Shown here: positions 57,293-64,000 of the stretch, one piece after another
How positions within the stretch are numbered: position 1 is the first letter of the stretch
Layout of the letters: the number at the start of each line of letters is the position of its first letter
From: Marvinbryantia formatexigens
Lineage (GTDB): Bacteria; Bacillota; Clostridia; Oscillospirales; Ruminococcaceae
Assembly: GCA_021771035.1 (NCBI GenBank)
Contig: JAETPU010000001.1
Location: 310,001-374,000 of the forward strand
Reading direction: 5' to 3'
Length of the DNA: 64,000 nucleotides
Notes under the pieces: generated by a model
The model's input: the letters and a program-made list of their open reading frames with translations, nothing else
Told to the model about the DNA's origin: nothing
Databases searched by the model: none
Position numbers and translations under genes: made by a program

Positions 57293-58528
57293 TTATTCCC
57301 AGTACCTCTCAATGCAGTTGCGCACAATCTGCACCCCACGCTTGGCGCGCAGAGGATCTCCCTTAAGGGTATACACATCCCGGAAGGCAAACTCCACCTG
57401 GCAGCCCTTAGCGGCCCTGAGCGTCTTGGCAATATGGGCCTCAAAGGCTTTTTCATCAAACACCTCGTCCACCCCGAAGAAATTGGGGGACGGCTTGCGC
57501 AGGTAAACGACCTTTTTCCCACGCAGGCGTTCGCCCATATATTCCTCATTGCACCAGGCGGAGATGGACACCTTACGCAGGTTCTCCAGGCGGTGCAGGC
57601 TCTTTTCCCAGTAATCGCTCACCGGCTCGCAGCAGCCATAGGAGAGAAGCCCGAAATCTTTGGTAACCTCCAGATAATACCGGAAGAAAAACTCCTCAAA
57701 CATATCCGGGGAGATGTCCACCGTCTCCTGGGAATCCATATAGCCCCAGATGTCCCCAAAGCCTACGGCCTCCCCCGGGTTCTTGTGCTGGGGCAGGTCA
57801 TGGGAGAAGGCATAGGAGCCCTGATTGAGCCAGTCGTTGCCGTCGTTGAGCGTCAATGCGCCCACCCTTTGAGCTTCGGCCTTGAATTCCAGAATATCAT
57901 CCGTGAGCATCCGCATCATTTGATGGAACTCATCCGGATAGTCATACATGGCGCACATCATATTTTCCAGGCCCATGGCGTTGAAAACCGCCCGGGCAGG
58001 GGTCATATAAAAACAGCCGCCGCGGATTTGGACCGGCATTAAATCCCCGATAATTTCCTGGGTCTGCTCCTGTTCCAGCTTTGCCTTCTCCACACCGAAA
58101 CGCCAGGTGGATTTTTTCAGAAGCCCAAAATCATCCTCCAAATCCTGGACCGGATGATCCAGATGGTAGCCGATGGAGTCCTTATCCGTACGGTGCTCCG
58201 CAATGTCTAAATCAAAGGCTTTAAATTCCCGCTCAATAGGAACGGAATAAAAATTGGGGATCACGGTATCGTCGTCGATCATCTCGTGATGGCGCACCTT
58301 CCCCAGAAGCCGGGATTCGATGGTCCGGGCCAGCTCATCCTCGCATCGAAGCGGCGGCACCACGTCCTGCAGGAAGGTTTCCTTCTCCACGGTCACAATC
58401 GGTACATTCGCCAGGCAGTCATTGTGCAGGTACCAATTTTTTTCCCTTTGCGCCATCACCGGAAGCGCCGCATATTCCAGCTGCTTTTTTGCCAAATCCC
58501 TCAGGTACGCTTTTTCCCAATCTTGCAT
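57293..58528 (-). CDS. Uroporphyrinogen-decarboxylase-like protein
   Basis: This 411-aa protein has the barrel pattern of the URO-D superfamily (GDLMPVQIRGGCFYMTPARAVFNAMG, AMYDYPDEFHQMM, LSYGCCEPVSDYWEKSL). In gut clostridia such proteins often stand by carbohydrate genes and are thought to be methyltransferases or lyases rather than heme enzymes; no heme gene is near. ATG at 58528 follows GGGGAGGAAC. Substrate unknown. Confidence 0.82.
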   Translation of the reverse strand: MQDWEKAYLRDLAKKQLEYAALPVMAQREKNWYLHNDCLANVPIVTVEKETFLQDVVPPLRCEDELARTIESRLLGKVRHHEMIDDDTVIPNFYSVPIEREFKAFDLDIAEHRTDKDSIGYHLDHPVQDLEDDFGLLKKSTWRFGVEKAKLEQEQTQEIIGDLMPVQIRGGCFYMTPARAVFNAMGLENMMCAMYDYPDEFHQMMRMLTDDILEFKAEAQRVGALTLNDGNDWLNQGSYAFSHDLPQHKNPGEAVGFGDIWGYMDSQETVDISPDMFEEFFFRYYLEVTKDFGLLSYGCCEPVSDYWEKSLHRLENLRKVSISAWCNEEYMGERLRGKKVVYLRKPSPNFFGVDEVFDEKAFEAHIAKTLRAAKGCQVEFAFRDVYTLKGDPLRAKRGVQIVRNCIERYWE

Positions 58529-59031
58529 AGGTGTTCCTCCCCAAAAATGAAGTTCATATTCAATGATTGCGAATCGGCTGCGTGCCGCACGCAAGGCCGC
58601 GGCTCTTTTTACAGCACAATTTCGTTTGCCGACACCCCTCTCATTCCATGGAGGCGTCGGATTTTGTGTCCGGCTGCGCGATAAATTAATTATAAGTCAC
58701 CGTTCCCTGCATAGCAAGGGCACGATTCCAGCAGAGTTCGGAACGCCGATTTTACTGCCGCAAAAGGTACCATTTCAAACGCCGCTGCCGCTATATGGCG
58801 GCTGAACGTTGAGGCTGCCATGACTCTACCCAAAATCCATAAAGCCTTATCCTCAGAATAAAGAAAAAAAGCAGGATTTTCTTGTATTTTTTTATGATTT
58901 TTCTTCTTTTTCTATGCAACTGAAACTTCGAGCCGAAAACGCTGCCGCCGCACAGCTTTACCGGAGGGCCGCTATCCCTGTGCCCTCAGCGCGCTGCCAA
59001 ATCGGCCGTGCAAAAGAGCAATTCTCGCAAC
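58529..59031. other. Divergent intergenic region
   Basis: About 500 bases between the URO-D-like gene and the ABC exporter. Nothing coding is supported; the section 58850-58910 is very AT-rich and may hold the URO-D-side promoter. Confidence 0.35.
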
Positions 59032-59060
59032 TTGTAAAAGCCGGCGGAAGATCTTATAAT
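59032..59060 (+). promoter_or_regulatory. Promoter of the ABC exporter gene
   Basis: TTGTAA at 59032-59037, a 17-base spacer and TATAAT at 59055-59060, about 46 bases before the ATG. Confidence 0.8.
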
Positions 59061-59105
59061 AAGAGATTATGAGGATTGAAAGAGAAATAAGAGGAGGAAA
59101 ACAAG

Positions 59106-60830
59106 ATGATACGACAATTCGCCAAGTATTACCGTCCCCATCTCAAGCTGTTTGTTGCGGATATGTTCTGTGCTTTTCTGGTGGCAATCTGCGATCTGTT
59201 CTATCCTGTCATTACCAAGAGCATGATTAACGACTACATCCCCAACCAGAACCTGCGGCTTCTGCTGATTTGGGGCATGGCGCTGCTGGCTATCTATGTG
59301 CTCAAGGCGGGGTTGAACTACTTTATCCAGTACTACGGCCACGTGGTGGGCGTTCGGATGCAGGCAGATATGCGCCGGGACATTTTCCGGCACCTGCAGA
59401 ACCTGCCCTTTTCGTTCTTTGACGAGCATAAAACCGGTTCCATCATGTCCAGAATCATCAACGACCTGATGGACATCACCGAGCTGGCCCATCACGGCCC
59501 GGAGGATCTGTTTGTCTCCATTGTGATGCTGATCGGCTCCTTTATCATCATGTGCACCATCAATGTGCCGCTCACACTCATCATCTTCGCGTTTATCCCG
59601 CTTTTGATCGTGATTGCCCTGCGCAAACGCGTCAAAATGTCCGAGGCCTTCACCCAAACCCGTGTGGAAATCGCGGAGGTCAACGCAAACATTGAAAACA
59701 GCATCGCAGGCGTGAGGGTGTCCAAATCCTACACCAACGCCGAGCATGAGCTGGACAAATTCCAGGTGAACAACAACCGGTTCCAGCGTGCCAGGGAATA
59801 TGCCTACAAGACCATGGCGGACTTCCACTCCGCGATGAACCTGACAGTGGATGTGCTCAACCTAGTGGTTCTGGTGTTCGGCGGCCTGTTCACCTATTAT
59901 GGCGTCATTGATTTCGGCTCCTTTGTGGCCTATCTTCTGTTTGTGAATATCTTCGTCAACCCCATCAAGCGCCTGATTTCCTTTGTGGAGAGCTATCAGA
60001 ACGGTATGACCGGCTTCAAGCGCTTTAAGGAGATTATGGCCGTGCAGCCGGAAAAGGAACGGGACGACTCCGTATCCCTCCAGAATGTCCGGGGTGAAAT
60101 TCAGTTCCAGGATGTGAGCTTTACCTATGACGACGACACCCAGGTGCTCAGCCATGTGGATCTGCACATTCCCGCCGGGCGCACCGTGGCGCTGGTGGGC
60201 CCCTCCGGAGGCGGCAAAACTACCCTGTGCCACCTGATCCCCCGGTTCTATATCCCCACCCAGGGCAAAATCCTCCTAGACGGCATCGATATCCAGGATA
60301 TTCAGGCCCAGTCCCTGCGCAAAAACATCGGCCTGGTCCAGCAGGACACCTTCCTGTTCACCGGTACCATCCTGGAGAATATCTCCTACGGAAACCTGGA
60401 CGCCAGCATGGAGGAGATTATATCCGCCGCCAAGCGGGCCAATATCCATGATTATATCATGTCCCTGCCCGAGGGCTATGACACCTATATCGGCGAACGG
60501 GGCGTCAAGCTTTCCGGCGGCCAGAAGCAGCGCCTCTCCATTGCCCGGGTCTTCTTAAAGAACCCGCCCATCCTGATTCTGGACGAGGCTACCTCTGCTT
60601 TGGACAATACGACCGAGCTTCTCATCCAGCAGGCTTTGGAGGAACTGTGTAAAGGCCGTACCACGCTGATTGTGGCACACCGCCTGTCCACCATCAAAAA
60701 GGCCAACGAAATCGTGGTGCTCACGCCCCAGGGAATTGAGGAACGCGGCACCCACGAGGAGCTGCTGGCGCAGAAGGGGCTCTATTCCACCCTGTATGAA
60801 GCCCAGTTCAACACCGCGCATTTGGTATAA
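59106..60830 (+). CDS. ABC transporter, fused permease and ATPase (MsbA/LmrA type)
   Basis: This 574-aa half-exporter has six membrane helices in the first 300 residues (type IV ABC fold) and an ATPase domain with Walker A GPSGGGKTTL (about 366-375), Q-loop LVQQDTFLF, signature LSGGQKQRL and Walker B ILILDEATSALD. It would pump lipids, peptides or drugs outward as a homodimer or with a partner; no second half is adjacent. GAGGAGG precedes the ATG. Confidence 0.95.
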   Translation: MIRQFAKYYRPHLKLFVADMFCAFLVAICDLFYPVITKSMINDYIPNQNLRLLLIWGMALLAIYVLKAGLNYFIQYYGHVVGVRMQADMRRDIFRHLQNLPFSFFDEHKTGSIMSRIINDLMDITELAHHGPEDLFVSIVMLIGSFIIMCTINVPLTLIIFAFIPLLIVIALRKRVKMSEAFTQTRVEIAEVNANIENSIAGVRVSKSYTNAEHELDKFQVNNNRFQRAREYAYKTMADFHSAMNLTVDVLNLVVLVFGGLFTYYGVIDFGSFVAYLLFVNIFVNPIKRLISFVESYQNGMTGFKRFKEIMAVQPEKERDDSVSLQNVRGEIQFQDVSFTYDDDTQVLSHVDLHIPAGRTVALVGPSGGGKTTLCHLIPRFYIPTQGKILLDGIDIQDIQAQSLRKNIGLVQQDTFLFTGTILENISYGNLDASMEEIISAAKRANIHDYIMSLPEGYDTYIGERGVKLSGGQKQRLSIARVFLKNPPILILDEATSALDNTTELLIQQALEELCKGRTTLIVAHRLSTIKKANEIVVLTPQGIEERGTHEELLAQKGLYSTLYEAQFNTAHLV

Positions 60831-61003
60831 CCCTCCTGCAAAGCGTGGTTTTACAAAAGTTCTGATGATGTGAAAAGGATTTACCTGCCGGCAAAATACG
60901 GCTGGTATTCAGCCTTCGTCCAAGCGCAAAACGCCCGTCCGGTCCAGGCTTCATGATAACGGACACCCGGACGCCCGGCAGTAACTCTATTCACTGGCAG
61001 TTC

Positions 61004-61048
61004 AAAGAGAACCCACAGTTTCATTTGGGACGATGGGTTCTCTTTTTT
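61004..61048 (+). terminator. Terminator downstream of the ABC exporter
   Basis: AAAGAGAACCCA pairs with TGGGTTCTCTTT, followed by TTTG. It stops read-through into the methionine T-box. Confidence 0.88.
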
Positions 61049-61152
61049 GTTGTCGGCGGATGAATTCAAAAGGCAGCTCTTGTCACCGGTTTTTAGCAAA
61101 ATCAATAAAAAAAGAGCGGTTTTCTGCCGAAAACTTTAGAAAGCCTGAGGTG

Positions 61153-61181
61153 TTGACGGTATTTTTCTCATGCGGTATAAT
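61153..61181 (+). promoter_or_regulatory. Promoter of the metNIQ T-box transcript
   Basis: TTGACG at 61153-61158, a 17-base spacer and TATAAT at 61176-61181; start near 61188. Confidence 0.88.
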
Positions 61182-61204
61182 AATAGGCACATTCCTGTGG
61201 CATT

Positions 61205-61535
61205 TTAAGTACAGGAACATCAGGTGAAAGACTGAGAAGAGAAGAGTAATTTGGCAAGGCGTTTCCAGAGAACCCGAGGTGCTCCCCAGCACCGCCGCTG
61301 CGAAAGGGTATCGGCCGAACTGAATGAACATGGTCTCGGAGTTGCGTACCGAAGGAGATTTCCTAAGGCTACGACGGGGTTGCCCGTTACAGCAATAGAG
61401 TATGACTGTACTCGAAGAGGCCCCTGCCGTGAGGTTGGGGTGAAAAAAGGTGGTACCGCGGGAAAGCGTGTCAGCATTTGTAATTTGACTCCCGCCCTTT
61501 GAACAATCTGTTCCAAGGGCGGGAGTTTTTGTTTT
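61205..61535 (+). promoter_or_regulatory. T-box riboswitch, methionine specifier
   Basis: The T-box sequence AGGTGGTACCGCG is at 61448-61460, followed by the terminator arm CTCCCGCCCTT / AAGGGCGGGAG (61489-61525) and TTTTTG. In stem I, AGTA at 61245-61248 faces GAAC-ATG, with ATG at 61330-61332 as the likely specifier codon, and GAGA/TCTC closes the base. Uncharged tRNA-Met would turn on metNIQ. Confidence 0.9.
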
Positions 61536-61846
61536 GTTTTTTAATATTGCGTCCCGCCCAGCCGTCTTGACTGCTCAGGACAAAAAGCAGCGGGACAATG
61601 GCGGCGTGTGGTTTATACGGTTTCCAGGGGCGCTTGATGATATATACCATATCCAAGCCGGCCGCAGACTGCAAAAGCTCCCTTTTCTTCATCGGCCGGG
61701 CCCCCCTTTTTGAGCGCGGCTGTATCCTATATACCGCACACGGCACCGAAACAACGCTCACCCTGCCTGCGTCGGGGCGAGCACCGCGTCATCAGCCACA
61801 GCCGCCGCAACCGCTATCAATTTTACCGGAAAGGAATGTGAGAGCC

Positions 61847-62593
61847 ATGATCGAAATCAGCCACCTCTCAAAACAGTATATTTCCCCATCCAGAGAGGAA
61901 ATCCGAGCTCTGGATGACGTGAGCGTCCATATCCAAAAGGGTGACATCTTCGGCATCATCGGCATGAGCGGCGCGGGAAAAAGCACCCTGCTGCGCTGCA
62001 TCGGCCTTCTGGAGCCGCCAAGCCAGGGGAAAATCCTCATTGACGGCGCCGACGTCACCTCTTTGAAGGGCAAAAAACTCATCCAGCTTCGCCGCAGTAT
62101 CGGCATCATCTTCCAGGGATACAACCTGCTGATGCAGCGTACCGTTGCGGGCAATGTGGCATTTCCTATGGAGCTCACCGGTGTGCCCAAGGCCCAGCGG
62201 GAGGCGCGGGTCCGGGAGCTTTTGGAGCTGGTGGGCCTCTCGGACAGGGCGCGAATGTACCCGTCTCAGCTCTCGGGAGGCCAAAAGCAGCGGGTGGCCA
62301 TCGCCAGAGCCCTTGCCAATCACTCCAAGGTCCTATTGTGTGACGAGCCCACCTCCGCTCTGGATTCCCTGACGACCCAATCCATCCTGGGCCTTCTCCG
62401 GGATATCAATGAGCGCCTGGGCGTCACTATCGTGGTTATCACCCATGAAATCGGCGTAGTGCGCGCCATCTGCAACCGGGTTGCCGTCATCGATTCCAGC
62501 CGGTTTGTAGAGGAGGGGCCGGCACAGCAGGTACTGGAGCACCCCCAAAACCGGGTAACCCGAATGCTGTTGGGAATAAAGGAGGAGTTATAA
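61847..62593 (+). CDS. metN: Methionine importer ATPase
   Basis: MetN (248 aa) energises methionine import. It has Walker A GMSGAGKST (about 37-45), Q-loop FQGYNLL, signature LSGGQKQRVAIARAL, Walker B VLLCDEPTSALDS, and the family-typical ITHEIGVVRAICNRVAVI. It ends soon after, lacking the C-terminal NIL sensor domain that mediates feedback inhibition in E. coli MetN (343 aa). AAAGGA precedes the ATG, and its stop overlaps metI (TAATG). Confidence 0.93.
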   Translation: MIEISHLSKQYISPSREEIRALDDVSVHIQKGDIFGIIGMSGAGKSTLLRCIGLLEPPSQGKILIDGADVTSLKGKKLIQLRRSIGIIFQGYNLLMQRTVAGNVAFPMELTGVPKAQREARVRELLELVGLSDRARMYPSQLSGGQKQRVAIARALANHSKVLLCDEPTSALDSLTTQSILGLLRDINERLGVTIVVITHEIGVVRAICNRVAVIDSSRFVEEGPAQQVLEHPQNRVTRMLLGIKEEL

Positions 62594-63270
62594 TGCAGGC
62601 CGCCGTCGCTTTTTTTAACCAATATTCAGCCATGCTGCTCGAAGGGATTCGGGACACCCTGTACATGACCTTTTCCTCCGCGGCACTGGCCTATCTCATC
62701 GGAATCCCCCTAGGAGTTCTCCTGGTGATTACCTCCAAGGATTCCATCCGTCCCATGAAAGCCTTCCATGCCATCCTGGGCTGGGTTATCAACATCGGGC
62801 GTTCCATCCCCTTCATTATCCTGATGATCGCTATCATCCCCTTTACCCGGGCCATCGTGGGCAAATATATCGGTTCCACCGCCGCCATTGTCCCTCTCAC
62901 CGTAGCGGCCGCCCCCTTTATCGCGCGCCTGGTGGAATCCTCTCTGCGGGAACTGGACTTTGGAATCGTCGAGGCCGCCCAGTCCATGGGCGCCACGAAC
63001 TGGCAGATTATCTGGAAGGTGCTTCTGCCGGAGGCCGTCCCCTCCCTGGTACGGGGATTCTCCATCTCCACCATCACCCTGATTGGCTATTCCGCCATGG
63101 CGGGTGCCATTGGGGCCGGCGGCCTGGGCGATATCGCCATCCGCTTCGGGTATAACCGCTATCAAAACGACGTGATGATTGTCACCATCATCCTGCTCAT
63201 TCTCATCGTACAGGTAATTCAGTCCCTGTTCAATCTATTGGCAAAATCCATCGACCGTAAGAACCGCTGA
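62593..63270 (+). CDS. metI: Methionine importer permease
   Basis: MetI (225 aa) has five membrane helices. The coupling loop EAAQSMGATNWQIIWKVLLPEAVPS touches MetN (shown in parts: SMGATNWQI, LPEA). GGAGGAG lies within the end of metN, and translation is coupled by overlap. Confidence 0.95.
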   Translation: MQAAVAFFNQYSAMLLEGIRDTLYMTFSSAALAYLIGIPLGVLLVITSKDSIRPMKAFHAILGWVINIGRSIPFIILMIAIIPFTRAIVGKYIGSTAAIVPLTVAAAPFIARLVESSLRELDFGIVEAAQSMGATNWQIIWKVLLPEAVPSLVRGFSISTITLIGYSAMAGAIGAGGLGDIAIRFGYNRYQNDVMIVTIILLILIVQVIQSLFNLLAKSIDRKNR

Positions 63271-63336
63271 ATTCTCGAACAAATCCGCTTTCTGCGCAGC
63301 CGGCAGAAGGCCAAACCTGGAAAGGAGTCCTACTCA

Positions 63337-64000
63337 ATGAAACACAAAAACAGACGACTGCTCACCGGAATTCTCACCGCAGCTCTGGCGCTCTCCCTGA
63401 CCGCCTGCTCCAATTCCCCGGACAGCAATGCTTCCAGCCAGACTCTCAACGATAAGGGCCAGGTGGTCCTGAAGGTAGCCGCCTCCCCCTCGCCCCATGC
63501 ACAGATCCTACAGTCCGTACGGGAGGAGCTGCTGCAGCAGAACATCGATCTGCAAATCCAGGAGTTCACCGACTATATCCTGCCCAACAACGCCCTGGAT
63601 TCCGGGGACGTGGACGCAAACTTCTTCCAGCACAAGCCTTATCTGGACGATTTTAACGCTAAAAACGGTACCAACCTGGTGTCGGTGGGCGTCGTGCACT
63701 TTGAACCCCTTGGCATCTTTTCCGGAAAAACCGCCTCGCTGGATCAGCTGGCAGACGGCGCTGAAATCGCCGTCCCCAACGACACCACCAACGAAGCCAG
63801 AGCTCTGATTCTCCTGGAGAAAAACGGGCTGATAACGCTGAAGGACGGCGCTGGCCTGCAGGCCACCGTGCGGGATATCCAGGATAACCCTAAAAACCTG
63901 AAGTTCACTGAATTGGAATCTGCTCAGCTTCCCCGGGCTCTCCCGGATGTGGATTTAGCGGTCATCAATGGCAACAGCGCCCTGGAAGGCGGGGTGTATG
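63337..64000 (+). CDS. metQ: Methionine-binding lipoprotein, 3' end outside window
   Basis: The frame opens at the ATG at 63337 after AAAGGAG and is still open at the right edge (221 codons visible). It has a lipoprotein signal with lipobox LTAC (Cys24), then the NlpA/MetQ pattern: VAASPSPHAQIL, ANFFQHKPYLDDFN, VGVVHFEPLGIFS, EIAVPNDTTNEARALILLEKNGLI, DLAVINGN. It captures methionine outside the membrane for MetNI. Confidence 0.95.
   Translation, partial: MKHKNRRLLTGILTAALALSLTACSNSPDSNASSQTLNDKGQVVLKVAASPSPHAQILQSVREELLQQNIDLQIQEFTDYILPNNALDSGDVDANFFQHKPYLDDFNAKNGTNLVSVGVVHFEPLGIFSGKTASLDQLADGAEIAVPNDTTNEARALILLEKNGLITLKDGAGLQATVRDIQDNPKNLKFTELESAQLPRALPDVDLAVINGNSALEGGVY

Overview
The window looks like a moderately GC-rich chromosome of a Gram-positive gut anaerobe, most likely a clostridium of the Oscillospiraceae/Ruminococcaceae type. 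The signs are LL-diaminopimelate aminotransferase, type III glutamine synthetase, an ANTAR regulator next to glnA, T-box and TPP RNA control, DUF2229/BadF dehydratase-activase proteins, GH35 and CE15-like carbohydrate enzymes, and AGGAGG-type ribosome sites. Placement is inferred from gene content; no rRNA, prophage or CRISPR was seen.

Layout. 1-2.5 kb: the end of a polysaccharide deacetylase gene and an alanine/glycine-type sodium symporter. 2.8-12 kb (minus): two operons, dapF-pyrG-dapL-purF and purA-glnA-ANTAR regulator, the latter behind a strong promoter and a folded leader RNA. 12.5-18.4 kb: asnA and a type III glutamine synthetase (plus), meso-diaminopimelate dehydrogenase (minus) and ammonia-dependent nadE (plus). 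Together these form an ammonia-assimilation, purine, pyrimidine and lysine/cell-wall precursor block. 19-21.5 kb: three tandem paralogous membrane proteins of unknown family. 21.7-25 kb: a sugar kinase and class II aldolase divergent from a DeoR regulator; with the L-fucose isomerase at 32.5 kb they complete an L-fucose route. 25-27 kb: a sigma factor overlapping a membrane-anchored beta-propeller protein. 27.4-31.5 kb: an ABC-F protein behind a leader-peptide attenuator, and a glycogen branching enzyme. 31.8-39.4 kb: acetyltransferases, fucI, a WYL regulator with a DUF3795 protein, a TPP-riboswitch-controlled ECF thiamine transporter, a thioesterase and a decayed tRNA-fMet. 40-47.5 kb: GH35 beta-galactosidase, an AT-rich PHP-phosphatase island and a dehydratase-activase system split into two overlapping genes. 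48.5-55 kb: a calcium P-type ATPase; a duplicated-domain lipoprotein and a ricin-CHAP hydrolase lying between two copies of a structured repeat; and a SUFU-domain protein. 55.7-60.8 kb: a CE15-like esterase, a URO-D-like protein and an ABC exporter. 61-64 kb: a T-box-controlled metN-metI-metQ methionine importer, cut by the right edge.

The least explained material is non-coding. Three families of short structured repeats recur. Module B (8.6, 27.2 and 47.9 kb) folds as a three-way junction. Module A (27.1 and 48.0 kb) reads on the minus strand as an extended -10 promoter, a long hairpin and an intrinsic terminator. A and B abut at a shared TTATGGTATAAT-like boundary, in opposite order at the two loci. 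Family C (51.5 and 54.2 kb) brackets the lipoprotein/CHAP pair. Paired positions change together between copies, which suggests selection on structure. The purA leader and a candidate ANTAR-responsive attenuator before asnA are further regulatory RNAs to test.
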